From the NCBI RefSeq assembly GCF_003427025.1, contig NZ_QVAI01000016.1:124001-188000 (forward strand): DNA of 64,000 nt, read 5' to 3'. Below the pieces are notes generated by a model. The model searched no databases, had not been told where the DNA came from, and saw only the letters and a program-made list of their open reading frames with translations. The number at the start of each line of letters is the position of its first letter. Position 1 is the first letter of the stretch. The translations under genes were made by a program, and so were the position numbers. This DNA is from Jiangella endophytica (GTDB lineage Bacteria > Actinomycetota > Actinomycetes > Jiangellales > Jiangellaceae). This document shows, piece after piece, positions 35,256 through 44,972 of this stretch.

Positions 35256-37102
35256 CGGCCGGCGCGCTGTCCGCGGCGGACGTGTTCGCGCCGGCCCGGG
35301 CGTTCAACTGGCTGCGCGGTGACGGCGACGCACTGCTGTGGACCGAGACCCGGCCGGCGCAGGCCCGCACGGTCGTGGTCCGCTGGGAACCGGGTGCCGA
35401 GCCGGTCGACCTCACCCCGCCGGGGCGGTCGAGCAGCAACATCGTCGGCTACGGCGGCATCCCGTACGGCGTCGCGCCGGACGGCGACGTGCTGCTGTGC
35501 GACAGCGAGGACCAGCGCGTCCACAGCGTGCGGCGCGGCGTCGCGGTGACCCCGGCGGCGCCGGGCAAGACCGTCCGCTGGAGCGACTTCGTGGTGAGCG
35601 GCGAGCATCTCTACGCCGTCCGCGAGCAGCACCACGACGACGGCCGCATCGCCAACGAACTGGTGCGGGCGCGCCTGGACGATGAGGAGGACCCGGTCGT
35701 CCTCGACGCCGGCCACGACTTCGTGGGCTCGCCGCGGGTGTCGCCCGACGGGACCAGGATCGCCTGGATCACCTGGGACCACCCGCAGATGCCGTGGGAC
35801 GGCACGCGGCTGTGGGCCGCCGGCCTCGCGCCCGGCGGCATCGGCCCGGCGACCCTCGTCGCCGGTTCGGCCGGCGAGTCCGTCCTGGAGCCCACCTGGA
35901 CGCCGGACGGCGAGCTGCTCTTCCTCAGCGACCGCACCGGCTGGTGGAACCTCTATCGCGCTGGTGGCACGGCGCCACTGGTGAGCATGGAGGCCGACAT
36001 GGGCGGGCCGGTGTGGTTCCTCGGCCTGCGCAGCCTCGACGTCTTCGCCGACGGCCGGCTGGTGGTGAAGTGGACGATCGACGGTGTCGAGCACCTGGGC
36101 ATCCGGCACCCCGACGGGCGGCTGGACGAGATCGCGACGCCGTACACGCAGTTCGTCTCGCCGACCGTCGTGGGCGACCGGATCGCCGTCATCGCCGCCG
36201 GGTACCGGCACGCTCCCGCGGTGGTCCTGCTCGACCCGGCGACCGGCGGGGCCGGTGAGGTGGTGCGCGACAACGGCACCCAGGCGCCCGCGACCATCGC
36301 GGTGCCGGAGGCGATCACCTATCCGACGACCGACGGCGCGGTGGCGCACGCCTTCTGGTACCCGCCGACCGTGCCCGTCGACGGCCCGCCGCCGCTGATC
36401 GTCAACTGCCACGGCGGCCCCACCGGCCACGTCGTGCCGGTGCTCGACCTGCGCCAGCAGTACTGGACCAGCCGCGGGTACGGCTACCTGGAGCTCAACT
36501 TCCGCGGCAGCAGCGGCTACGGGCGCGCCTACCGCGATGCCCTCAAGGGCACCTGGGGCGTCGTCGACGTCGACGACGCCGTGGCGGGTGCCGAGTACCT
36601 CGTGGCCAAGGGGCTGGCCGACGGGTCGCGGCTGGTGATCCGCGGCCTCAGCGGAGGTGGCTGGCTGACGTTGTGCGCCATGGCCTTCCGCGATGTGTTC
36701 GCGGCCGGCGGCAGCATGAACGGCGTCGCCGACGCCTACAAGATGGCGACGGACACGCACAAGTTCGAGTCCCGCTACCTCGACTCGCTGATCGGACCGT
36801 TGCCGGAGACGAAGGAGCTCTACGCCGAGCGCTCGCCGGTCACGGCGGCCGAACACATCACGGCGCCGCTGATCCTCCTGCAGGGAGAGGCCGACAACGT
36901 GGTCCCGGCCGACCAGGCCGAGGCGATCGCCGTGGTGCTGCGTGAGCGCGGCGTCGAGCACGAGCACCACGTCTACGCGGGCGAGGGCCACCTGTTCGCG
37001 AAGGCCGAGAACCTCGTCCACGCCCTCGAGGCCGAGCGGGACTTCTACGCCCGCGTCCTGGCCACGGCGGGCTCGTCAGCGCCAGAAGGAGCAGCGAGAT
37101 GA
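35252..37102 (+). CDS. S9 family peptidase (acylaminoacyl-peptidase/DAP-like), copy 1 of S9C type
   Basis: This 616-residue protein has an N-terminal beta-propeller (about 1-360) and a C-terminal alpha/beta hydrolase. The catalytic triad is Ser467 (RGLSGGGW), Asp548 (GEADNVV) and His580 (EGHLF). The [11 protein letters not shown] segment is typical of S9C enzymes, which release N-acylated or free N-terminal residues from short peptides. The elbow GLSGGG is less common than GGSYGG. ATG 35252 overlaps the S10 stop; the next gene overlaps its own stop. No signal peptide. Confidence 0.9.
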   Translation: MTAGALSAADVFAPARAFNWLRGDGDALLWTETRPAQARTVVVRWEPGAEPVDLTPPGRSSSNIVGYGGIPYGVAPDGDVLLCDSEDQRVHSVRRGVAVTPAAPGKTVRWSDFVVSGEHLYAVREQHHDDGRIANELVRARLDDEEDPVVLDAGHDFVGSPRVSPDGTRIAWITWDHPQMPWDGTRLWAAGLAPGGIGPATLVAGSAGESVLEPTWTPDGELLFLSDRTGWWNLYRAGGTAPLVSMEADMGGPVWFLGLRSLDVFADGRLVVKWTIDGVEHLGIRHPDGRLDEIATPYTQFVSPTVVGDRIAVIAAGYRHAPAVVLLDPATGGAGEVVRDNGTQAPATIAVPEAITYPTTDGAVAHAFWYPPTVPVDGPPPLIVNCHGGPTGHVVPVLDLRQQYWTSRGYGYLELNFRGSSGYGRAYRDALKGTWGVVDVDDAVAGAEYLVAKGLADGSRLVIRGLSGGGWLTLCAMAFRDVFAAGGSMNGVADAYKMATDTHKFESRYLDSLIGPLPETKELYAERSPVTAAEHITAPLILLQGEADNVVPADQAEAIAVVLRERGVEHEHHVYAGEGHLFAKAENLVHALEAERDFYARVLATAGSSAPEGAAR

Positions 37103-38097
37103 TCAACATCTACGTCGGCCCCACCATCGCCCACGTGATGGAGGGGCACCGGGCCGACCGGCACGCCCAGATCCTGCGCGAGAACTATCTGGAGGCGTGG
37201 CGGGCCGGCGGCCTGACCGGGGCCATCATGCAGATCTCCGACTGGAGCACCATCGGCATGCTGCTGTCGGAGGCGCGCCGCTCCGAGGGCGAGATCACGT
37301 TCTGCACGTCCCGGGCCGACTTCGACAACCGTCCCGAAGGGTCGTTCGGCCTGTTCATCTCGTTCGAGGGCTACGGCGCGCTGGTCGGCGACTTCGAGGC
37401 CCTCGAGACCATGTCCGAGCTGGGCGTCACCACGTTCACGTTCTCGCACAACATGCAGAACCTGCTGTGCACCGGCTGCAACGAGCGCTTCGGCGAGGGC
37501 GGCTTCAGCCACCTCGGCAAGCAGGTGCTCAAGGAGCTGGAGTCGCTGCCGCTCATGGTGGACCTCGTGCACATGTCGCGGGCGTCGTTCTGGGACGCGC
37601 TGGACATCTACGACGGCGACATCTTCGTCTCCCACGCCAACGCCGACGCCGTCTCCCCGCACCGGCGCAACCTGACCAACGAGCAGATCAAGGCCGTCGC
37701 CGCGCGCAACGGCGTCATCGGCATCACCACCTACCGCGGCTACGTCACCGAGGACCCCTACAAGGCGACGCTGTCGGACGTGCTCGACCACGCCATGCAC
37801 ATCTACGGCCTGGTCGGCGCCGAGCACCTGGCGATCGGGGCGGACTACTCCGGCTCGCCCATCGAGATGATCTCGGCCGGCCTCAAGCAGGCCGACCCGG
37901 ACAACGCCTACGGGCTGAACGAGATCGGCCCGGACGTCTACGCCGTCGGGCCCGAGGGCATGGAGGACGCCAGCCGCCTCGGCAACCTCGTCGAGGGCCT
38001 GCGCGAACGCGGCCTCGACCAGGCCGAGCTCGACCTCGTCAGCGGCGGTTCCTATCTGGCGATGCTCGAGCGGGCCCGGCCCGAGACGGCGAGGTAG
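37099..38097 (+). CDS. M19-like protein lacking the HxD ligands, copy 2
   Basis: The protein has 332 residues, the same length as the copy at 32033 and clearly its paralogue (shared ADFDNRPEGSFGLF, FTFSHN, NERFGEGGFSHLGKQ). It keeps Glu90, His158 and His179 but starts MINIYVGPTIAHVM in place of the metal-binding His-x-Asp strand. The ATG overlaps the preceding peptidase stop, so the start is well fixed and the motif is truly absent. Two such copies in separate peptide operons suggest a retained, specialised function rather than decay. Confidence 0.82.
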   Translation: MINIYVGPTIAHVMEGHRADRHAQILRENYLEAWRAGGLTGAIMQISDWSTIGMLLSEARRSEGEITFCTSRADFDNRPEGSFGLFISFEGYGALVGDFEALETMSELGVTTFTFSHNMQNLLCTGCNERFGEGGFSHLGKQVLKELESLPLMVDLVHMSRASFWDALDIYDGDIFVSHANADAVSPHRRNLTNEQIKAVAARNGVIGITTYRGYVTEDPYKATLSDVLDHAMHIYGLVGAEHLAIGADYSGSPIEMISAGLKQADPDNAYGLNEIGPDVYAVGPEGMEDASRLGNLVEGLRERGLDQAELDLVSGGSYLAMLERARPETAR

Positions 38098-38104
38098 ACG
38101 CGTC

Positions 38105-39994
38105 ATGACCGCACCGAGGGTGATCGACGTCGAGGAGCTGTTCGCCGACCCGGAGTTCTCCGGCGCGTCGATCTCGCCCGACGGGAAACGCCTCGCCTAC
38201 CTGGCGCCGTGGAGCGGGCGGACGAACGTCTGGGTCCGCGGCATCGACGAGGAGCACGAGGACGCCGTGTGCGTCACGCACGACGCGCGACGCGGCATCA
38301 AGACCTACTACTGGACCGACTCCCCGCGGTGGCTGCTGTACCTGCAGGACACCGACGGCAACGAGGACTGGCACCTCTACCGGGTGGACCTCGACGCGCC
38401 GGACGAGCCCGCCGTCGACCTGACGCCGCTGCCGCCCGGGTCCCGGGTCATGGACGTGTCGCCGATGTCGTCGCTGCCGGGCACGGTCGTGGTGTCGATG
38501 AACCGCCGGCACATGTTCGTCGACGCGTTCCGCGTCGACATCGCCACCGGCGAGACGACCCTGCACCGGGAGAACCCCGAGTCCGCGGGGCACTTCCTGT
38601 TCGGCCGGGCGGGCGAGGTCTTCTACTCGCGGATCGCCGAGGTCGGCGTGTGGGAGTTCTCCGCGGTCGACGAGCAGACGGGTGAGCTGCGCCCGTTCCA
38701 CCGGGCCGGCGGCCCGGAGTACCCGATGGGCATCTACCCGGCGCACGTCGCGGCCGACGGCAAGGGCCTGCTCGTCGGCGCCTACCAGGGCACCGACGAC
38801 CTGCGCCTGGTCCGGGTCGACGCCGAGACCGGCGCCGAGACCGTGGTCGCGGCGCTGGACGGCCACAGCCTCTGCACGATGGGGTACGTCGCGCGCACCT
38901 ATCCGCCCACCCTGTTCACCAGCCGGCGCACCGGCGAGGTCCTGGCCGCGCGGTTCGTGGGCGAGCGTCCGGAGCTCCAGGTGCTCGACCCGCACTTCGC
39001 GGACGTGTACGCGGAGCTGTCCAAGCTGTCCGACGGCGTGCTGGCGGCGGTCTCGTCGGACGAGTCGGAACAGCGGTGGGTCGCGACGTTCACGCACGAC
39101 CGGGAACCGGGCCTCACCTACTACTACGACCACGGCACGCGCGAGAGCCGGCTGCTGTTCCGGCCGTACCCGCGGCTGGACCCGGCGGAGCTGGCGCCGA
39201 TGACGCCGGTCGCGTTCCCGGCGCGCGACGGGCTGCCGCTGCACGCGTTCCTCACCCTGCCCGTCGGCGTCGAAGCCGCCGGCCTGCCGCTGATCCTGAA
39301 GGTGCATGGCGGACCCTGGTGTCACGACTCCTGGGGGTTCGACCCGCAGATCCAGTTCCTGGCCAACCGCGGCTACGCCGTGCTCCAGGTGAACTTCCGC
39401 GGCTCGTCCGGGTACGGCGCGAAGCACATCACCGCCGCGATCAAGGAGTTCGCCGGCGCCATGCACGACGACCTGATCGACGCGGCGAACTGGGCCGTCG
39501 AGCAGGGCTACGCCGACCCGGCCCGCATCGGGATCTACGGCGGGTCCTACGGCGGCTACTCGACGCTCGTCGGGGTCACGGTCACCCCGGACTTCTTCGC
39601 CGCGGCGGTCGACTACGTCGGCATCTCCAGCCTGCCGAACTTCATGCGCACGCTGCCGGAGTTCCTGAAGCCGCTCATCGGCAACAGCTGGTACCGCTAC
39701 GTCGGCGACCCCGAGGACCCGGCGCAGGAGGCCGACATGCTCACGCGGTCGCCGATCACCATGGTCGACCGCATCCGGACCCCGCTGCTCGTCGTCCAGG
39801 GCGCCAACGACTCCCGGGTCGTCAAGGAGGAGGCCGACAACATCGTCGGCGCCCTCCGCGCGCGAGGGGTCACGGTCGAGTACATCGTCGCCGACGACGA
39901 GGGCCACGGGTTCCAGAACCCCGAGAACCTCGTCGCGATGTTCCACGCCATGGACCGCTTCCTCGCCGAGCACCTCGGCGGGCGGTCGTCGTGA
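38105..39994 (+). CDS. S9C family peptidase (acylaminoacyl-peptidase-like), copy 2
   Basis: This 629-residue protein has a WD-like propeller with [16 protein letters not shown] repeats, followed by the peptidase domain. The triad is Ser481 (GGSYGGYS), Asp569 (GANDSRV) and His601 (DEGHGFQ). HGGPW and [12 protein letters not shown] are family hallmarks. It is the tandem partner of the next gene, with the same residue numbering. Such enzymes often remove N-acetyl- or formyl-amino acids or act as dipeptidyl or oligopeptidases. Substrate cannot be read from the sequence. Confidence 0.92.
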   Translation: MTAPRVIDVEELFADPEFSGASISPDGKRLAYLAPWSGRTNVWVRGIDEEHEDAVCVTHDARRGIKTYYWTDSPRWLLYLQDTDGNEDWHLYRVDLDAPDEPAVDLTPLPPGSRVMDVSPMSSLPGTVVVSMNRRHMFVDAFRVDIATGETTLHRENPESAGHFLFGRAGEVFYSRIAEVGVWEFSAVDEQTGELRPFHRAGGPEYPMGIYPAHVAADGKGLLVGAYQGTDDLRLVRVDAETGAETVVAALDGHSLCTMGYVARTYPPTLFTSRRTGEVLAARFVGERPELQVLDPHFADVYAELSKLSDGVLAAVSSDESEQRWVATFTHDREPGLTYYYDHGTRESRLLFRPYPRLDPAELAPMTPVAFPARDGLPLHAFLTLPVGVEAAGLPLILKVHGGPWCHDSWGFDPQIQFLANRGYAVLQVNFRGSSGYGAKHITAAIKEFAGAMHDDLIDAANWAVEQGYADPARIGIYGGSYGGYSTLVGVTVTPDFFAAAVDYVGISSLPNFMRTLPEFLKPLIGNSWYRYVGDPEDPAQEADMLTRSPITMVDRIRTPLLVVQGANDSRVVKEEADNIVGALRARGVTVEYIVADDEGHGFQNPENLVAMFHAMDRFLAEHLGGRSS

Positions 39995-41889
39995 CCGCCC
40001 CGGGACCGATCGAGGTCGAGGAGCTGTTCGCCGACCCGGAGTTCTCCGGCGCGTCGATCTCGCCCGACGGGACGCGGCTGGCCTACCTGGCGCCGTGGAG
40101 CGGGCGGACGAACGTCTGGGTCCGCGGCATCGACGAGGAGCACGCCGACGCGGTGTGCGTGACACACGACGACCGGCGGGGCATCAGGCGCTACTTCTGG
40201 ACCGACTCCCCGCGGTGGCTGCTGTACCTGCAGGACACCGACGGCAACGAGGACTGGCACCTGCATCGGGTGGACCTCGACGCGCCGGCCGAGCCCGCGG
40301 CGGACCTGACGCCGATGGCCCGCGGGTCCCGGGTGATGCACGTCGAACCGTTCAAGGCCGTGCCCGGCAGCGTCCTCGTCTCGATGAACCGCCGGCCGCT
40401 GGACGTCGACGTGTTCCGGATCGACGTCGCCACCGGCGAGACGGTCCTGCACCGGGAGAACCCGGACCGCAGCGGCGGGTTCGTCTTCGGGCCCGGCGGC
40501 GAGGTCGTCGCCCAGTCGCAGGCCGACGACGGGACGTTCGAGTACCACGCCGTCGACGCGGCGACCGGCGAGCGTCGCCTGTTCCACCGGCAGGGCGGCC
40601 CCGAGCATCCGCTCGGTGTCCACCCGACCCGGATCACCCCCGACGGCGGCGGGCTGCTCGTCGGGTCCTACCAGGACTCCGACGACCTGCGGCTGGTCCG
40701 CGTCGATATCGCGACCGGCGAGCAGACCACCGTCGCGGGCCAGCCCGGGCACAGCCTGTGCATCGCCGAGGCCGTCTCGCCCGCGGCGCCCGCGACCCTG
40801 TTCACCAGCCGGCGCACGGGAGAGGTGCTCGCGGCGCGGTTCGTGGGCGACCGGCCCGTGATCCACGTCGTCGACCCGGGGTTCGCCGAGGTGTATGCGG
40901 CGCTCTCGAAGCTGTCCGACGGGGTGCTGGCGGGGCTGTCGTCGGACGAGTCGGAGCGGTGGTGGGTCGCGACGTTCGCCCACGACCGCGAGCCGGGCCT
41001 CACCTACCTCTACGACCACGAGACAGGCCGGAGCCGGCTGCTGTTCCGGCCCTACCCGCGGCTGGACCCGGCGGAGCTGGCGCCGATGACGCCGGTCGCG
41101 TTCGCGGCGCGCGACGGGCTGCCGCTGCACGGCTTCCTCACCCTCCCGGTCGGCGTCGAGCCCACCGGCCTGCCGCTGGTGCTGTACCTGCACGGCGGCC
41201 CGTGGTTCCACGACGTGTGGGGCTACAACCCCACCGCTCAGTTCCTGGCGAACCGCGGCTACGCGGTGCTCCAGGTGAACTTCCGCGGGTCGTCGGGCTA
41301 CGGCCGGCGGCACACCACGGCGGCGATCAAGGAGTTCGCCGGGGCGATGCACGACGACGTCATCGACGCCGCGGACTGGGCGGTGAAGCAGGGTTACGCC
41401 GACCCCGCCCGCATCGGCATCTTCGGCGGCTCGTACGGCGGGTACTCGGCACTGGTCGGGGTCACGGTGACGCCGGACTACTTCGCCGCGGCGGTCGACT
41501 ACTGCGGCATCTCCAGCCTGCCGAACTTCATGCGCACGCTGCCGGAGTTCCTGCACCCGCAGATGGTGAACAACTTCCTGCTCTACTGCGGCGACCCCGC
41601 CGACCCCGAGCAGGAGGCCGACCTGCTGGCCCGGTCGCCCATCACGATGGTCGACCGCATCCGGACGCCACTGCTGGTCGTTCAGGGCGCCAACGACGTC
41701 CGCGTGGTCAAGGCGGAGTCCGACGCCATCGTCGAGGCGCTGCGCGCCCGCGGCGTCGCCGTCGAGTACCTCGTCGCCGACGACGAGGGGCACGGCTTCC
41801 AGAACCCGGAGAACGTCATGACGATGTACCGCACCGTCGAACGCCATTTCGCCGTCCACCTGAGCGGACGCGGGGAGGACCAGCCGTGA
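39991..41889 (+). CDS. S9C family peptidase (acylaminoacyl-peptidase-like), copy 3
   Basis: The protein has 632 residues from GTG 39991, overlapping the previous stop (GTGA). It is a close duplicate of copy 2: the first 50 residues after the start are almost the same, and Ser481, Asp569 and His601 fall at the same numbers. Differences concentrate in the propeller and near the oxyanion region (YCGISSLPN versus YVGISSLPN). Tandem duplication with divergence implies subdivided substrate ranges (inference). Confidence 0.92.
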   Translation: MTAPGPIEVEELFADPEFSGASISPDGTRLAYLAPWSGRTNVWVRGIDEEHADAVCVTHDDRRGIRRYFWTDSPRWLLYLQDTDGNEDWHLHRVDLDAPAEPAADLTPMARGSRVMHVEPFKAVPGSVLVSMNRRPLDVDVFRIDVATGETVLHRENPDRSGGFVFGPGGEVVAQSQADDGTFEYHAVDAATGERRLFHRQGGPEHPLGVHPTRITPDGGGLLVGSYQDSDDLRLVRVDIATGEQTTVAGQPGHSLCIAEAVSPAAPATLFTSRRTGEVLAARFVGDRPVIHVVDPGFAEVYAALSKLSDGVLAGLSSDESERWWVATFAHDREPGLTYLYDHETGRSRLLFRPYPRLDPAELAPMTPVAFAARDGLPLHGFLTLPVGVEPTGLPLVLYLHGGPWFHDVWGYNPTAQFLANRGYAVLQVNFRGSSGYGRRHTTAAIKEFAGAMHDDVIDAADWAVKQGYADPARIGIFGGSYGGYSALVGVTVTPDYFAAAVDYCGISSLPNFMRTLPEFLHPQMVNNFLLYCGDPADPEQEADLLARSPITMVDRIRTPLLVVQGANDVRVVKAESDAIVEALRARGVAVEYLVADDEGHGFQNPENVMTMYRTVERHFAVHLSGRGEDQP

Positions 41890-43523
41890 ACGATACCGAC
41901 TACGACGTCATCGTCGTGGGCGCCGGCTCCGCGGGCGCGGCGCTGGCCTCCCGGCTGACCGAGGACGAGGGCCGCGGGGTGCTCGTCCTCGAGGCCGGCC
42001 CCGACTACCGCTCGGCCGACGCGCTCCCGGAGATCCGCAGCATCGAGCCGATGATCGTCCAGCCGACCGCGACCCTGCTGAACACCCACATGTTCCCGGG
42101 ACTGCTGGCCGCGCGGACGCCCGTGCAGGACCGGCTGCCGTACGCGCGCGGCCGCGGCGTCGGCGGCAGCTCCGCGGTCAACGGGCTGTTCGCGATCCGG
42201 GCGACCGTCGAGGACTTCGACGGCTGGGCCGCCGCGGGCTGCGCCGGCTGGGGTCACGACGACCTCCTGCCGCTGCTGCGCCGGCTCGAGAACGACCTGG
42301 ACTTCGGCGACGAGCCGTACCACGGCGGCGACGGGCCGATCCCGATCACCCGTCCGCGGCACGAGGACTTCGCCGCCGTCGACGCCGCCGTCGACCGGGC
42401 CGCCCGGCGGCTGGGTCACCCGTGGGCGCCGGACCACAACGCGCCGGGCTCGACCGGGGTGTCGCCCTACGCGCTCAACAGCTTCGGCACGGTCCGGGTC
42501 TCGACCAACGACGGATACCTCGAACCGGCGCGCGACCGTCCCGGCCTGCGCGTCGTGGGCGACGCGCTGGTCGACCGCATCCTGTTCGAGGGGAACCGGG
42601 TGACCGGCGTGCGCGCGATCGTCGGTGGTGCTCCGGTCGAGTTCCGCGCCGCCGAGGTCGTCGTGTCCGCCGGCGCCATCCACTCGCCGGCGGTGCTGCT
42701 GCGCTCGGGCGTCGGCCCGGCCGGCGAGCTGCGCGACGCCGGCATCGCTTCCGTCGCGGACCTTCCGGTCGGGCGCGGCCTGCAGGACCACCCGAGCATC
42801 GCGCTGGGCCTCGGCCTGCACCAGGAGGTCGACTACCGCGGCGTGCCCATGCGCGGCCAGGTCTGCGTGCGGTTCACCACCGGTGTCGGGGGCGAGGCCA
42901 ACGACGCCATGATCGCGGTGACGGGCGCGCTGGGCCTCGGCGTGCCGGCCGCCGGCGTCGTCGGCTGGGTCAACCGGGTCACCTCGACCGGCTCGGTCCG
43001 GCTCGCCTCCACCGACCCGGCCACCGACCCGCTGGTCGACTTCGACCTGCTGTCGCACCCCGACGACCTGCAGAGGTTCCGCGCCGTGACCGAGGAGCTG
43101 CGGTCCTTCGCCGCGCAGCCGGAGCTGGCGGCGATCGCGTCGGCCATGAGCCTCGGCAACCTCGGCTCCGTGAACGCCGACCCGGCCGAGGCCATGTCCG
43201 ACGACGAGTTCGCGCGCTTCGCCCTCGCTTCCGTGAGCGACACGGTGCACGCGACCGGATCATGCCGCATGGGCGCGCCGGACGACCCGCAGGCCGTGGT
43301 CGACCCGCACGGCCGCGTCCTCGGCGTCGACGGCCTGCGCGTGGCCGACGCGAGCATCCTCCCGTGGGTGCCACGGGCGAACACCAACCTGACCGCGATC
43401 CTCGTCGGCGAGAAGGTCGCGGCATCGATGCGTGCGGAGGTCACAGCCCAGGGAGGCTCGGGCGGTCCGGGCCTTTCGCCGAATGGAGTGATGGAGGTGG
43501 CGCCGCATGAGCCGACCGTCTGA
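41886..43523 (+). CDS. GMC-family FAD-dependent alcohol oxidoreductase
   Basis: The protein has 545 residues from GTG 41886, overlapping the peptidase stop. The dinucleotide motif GAGSAG is at 12-17, the GMC signature around [13 protein letters not shown], and the catalytic pair His455 ([10 protein letters not shown]) and Asn499 (RANTNLT) has the usual 44-residue spacing. The family oxidises primary or secondary alcohols to aldehydes or ketones (choline, glucose and others). It overlaps the aldehyde dehydrogenase start, so the two probably act in sequence. Being inside a peptidase operon, the likely alcohol is released from a peptide, such as a C-terminal amino alcohol (inference). Confidence 0.9.
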   Translation: MNDTDYDVIVVGAGSAGAALASRLTEDEGRGVLVLEAGPDYRSADALPEIRSIEPMIVQPTATLLNTHMFPGLLAARTPVQDRLPYARGRGVGGSSAVNGLFAIRATVEDFDGWAAAGCAGWGHDDLLPLLRRLENDLDFGDEPYHGGDGPIPITRPRHEDFAAVDAAVDRAARRLGHPWAPDHNAPGSTGVSPYALNSFGTVRVSTNDGYLEPARDRPGLRVVGDALVDRILFEGNRVTGVRAIVGGAPVEFRAAEVVVSAGAIHSPAVLLRSGVGPAGELRDAGIASVADLPVGRGLQDHPSIALGLGLHQEVDYRGVPMRGQVCVRFTTGVGGEANDAMIAVTGALGLGVPAAGVVGWVNRVTSTGSVRLASTDPATDPLVDFDLLSHPDDLQRFRAVTEELRSFAAQPELAAIASAMSLGNLGSVNADPAEAMSDDEFARFALASVSDTVHATGSCRMGAPDDPQAVVDPHGRVLGVDGLRVADASILPWVPRANTNLTAILVGEKVAASMRAEVTAQGGSGGPGLSPNGVMEVAPHEPTV

Positions 43524-44955
43524 TGTCACGGTGAGCGGTCACGACTGCACGATCCGGGAACTGGTGGGCACGACGTCGGCGATCCCGGCGGAGACCCTGG
43601 ACCCGGTCCTGACCGACGCCGACACGGGGCGGGAACTGCACCCGCAACTGGCCAGCTCCGCCGCGAGCGTCGACGCGGCCCTGGCCACCGCGTGGGCGGC
43701 GCACACCGACGGGACCTGGTTCGGGCTGCCGCGCGCGGAACGCGCGGCGGCCCTGCGAGCGCTGCGTCTCGAGCTGCAGGGCCGCATCGCCGAGATCGCC
43801 CGGGTCGACGCCCAGGACACGGGGGTGCCGCAGACGACGATCACCGCGTTCGCCGGCGCCGTGGCCATGCTCCTGGACGCCGGCGCCGCGCAGATCGAGG
43901 AGGGGTTCGGCCACGTCGAGCAGGCCACGTCGGCCGGTGCGAGCGACCAGTGGCGGCTCCCGTGGGGCCCGGCCGCGGTGTTCCTCCCGTGGAACGCTCC
44001 GGCCCATCTGGCGATGGTCAAGACCGCCGACGCCCTGACGGCCGGCTGCCCGGTGATCATCAAACCGTCGGAGTGGGCGCCGCACTTCACCGGGATCTTC
44101 GCCGACGCGGTCCAGGCGACCCTGCCCGCGGGCGTCGTGCAGATCGTCCACGGCGGCAGCGAGGTCGGCGCCTCCCTGGTCCGCGACGAGCGGGTCGCCG
44201 CCGTCTCCTACACCGGCGGGGTGGCCGGTGGCACCGCCGTGGCGCAGGCCTGCGCGGCGCAGCTCAAACCCGTCGACCTCGAGCTGTCCGGCAACAACCC
44301 GGTCGTGGTGCTCGCGGGTGAGGACCCGGCGACGGTGGCCGAGCACGTCGTCACGGCGATGCTGACCCTGAACGCGCAGTACTGCGTCGCGCCGCGACGC
44401 ATCATCGTCCCCGAGGCCGAGGCGCAGGGCTACCTGGACGCGTTCGCGACCGTCCTCGACGCGCTGACCATCGGCGGCACGGCCGACCCCGCCACCCAGC
44501 TGGGTCCGCTGGCACACGAGCCGCATCGCCGCCGGGTCGAGGAGCAGCTCGCCCAGTTCGCCGCGCGCGGCTGCGAGGTGCGCCGATACGGGAAGGTGCC
44601 GGAGTCCGGAGGCCACTTCGCCGCGCCGGCCGTGGTGGTCGCCGACAGCGCCCCGGACCTCCGCGAGGAGATCTTCGGGCCCGCCCTGCTGGTCCGGACG
44701 TACCGGGACCTCGACGAGGCGGTCACCATCGCGAACGACCACTCCTACGGCCTGGCCGGCTACGTGTTCGCCAGCGATCGCGATGCCGCCCGTGACGTGG
44801 GCCGCCGGTTGCGCGCCGGCCTGGTGCGGCTGAACTCGCCCTACGGCCCGCCCGACTCCGACCCGGTGATGGGCATGTGGGGCAGCAGCGGCATCGGGCA
44901 GATCGGATCAGGGCAGGGACCGCAGTTCTTCACCGGCGCCCGGTACGTCGGCTGA
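43507..44955 (+). CDS. Aldehyde dehydrogenase
   Basis: This 482-residue NAD(P)-dependent ALDH has Glu259 (LELSGNNP), nucleophile Cys293 (NAQYCVAP) and EIFGPALLV. It overlaps the GMC gene by 17 bases and has GGAGG before the ATG. The C-terminus is somewhat shorter than in classic 490-500-residue ALDHs, and the cysteine loop has Tyr-Cys-Val in place of the common Val-Cys-Thr. It would oxidise the aldehyde made by the GMC enzyme to an acid. Confidence 0.9.
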   Translation: MSRPSDVTVSGHDCTIRELVGTTSAIPAETLDPVLTDADTGRELHPQLASSAASVDAALATAWAAHTDGTWFGLPRAERAAALRALRLELQGRIAEIARVDAQDTGVPQTTITAFAGAVAMLLDAGAAQIEEGFGHVEQATSAGASDQWRLPWGPAAVFLPWNAPAHLAMVKTADALTAGCPVIIKPSEWAPHFTGIFADAVQATLPAGVVQIVHGGSEVGASLVRDERVAAVSYTGGVAGGTAVAQACAAQLKPVDLELSGNNPVVVLAGEDPATVAEHVVTAMLTLNAQYCVAPRRIIVPEAEAQGYLDAFATVLDALTIGGTADPATQLGPLAHEPHRRRVEEQLAQFAARGCEVRRYGKVPESGGHFAAPAVVVADSAPDLREEIFGPALLVRTYRDLDEAVTIANDHSYGLAGYVFASDRDAARDVGRRLRAGLVRLNSPYGPPDSDPVMGMWGSSGIGQIGSGQGPQFFTGARYVG

Positions 44956-44972
44956 CTCGAGGAGTGAACGTC

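Noticed and set aside
41886-43523. Mycofactocin-linked alcohol dehydrogenase system
   Set aside because: No mycofactocin biosynthesis genes are in the window; family membership alone does not support this.
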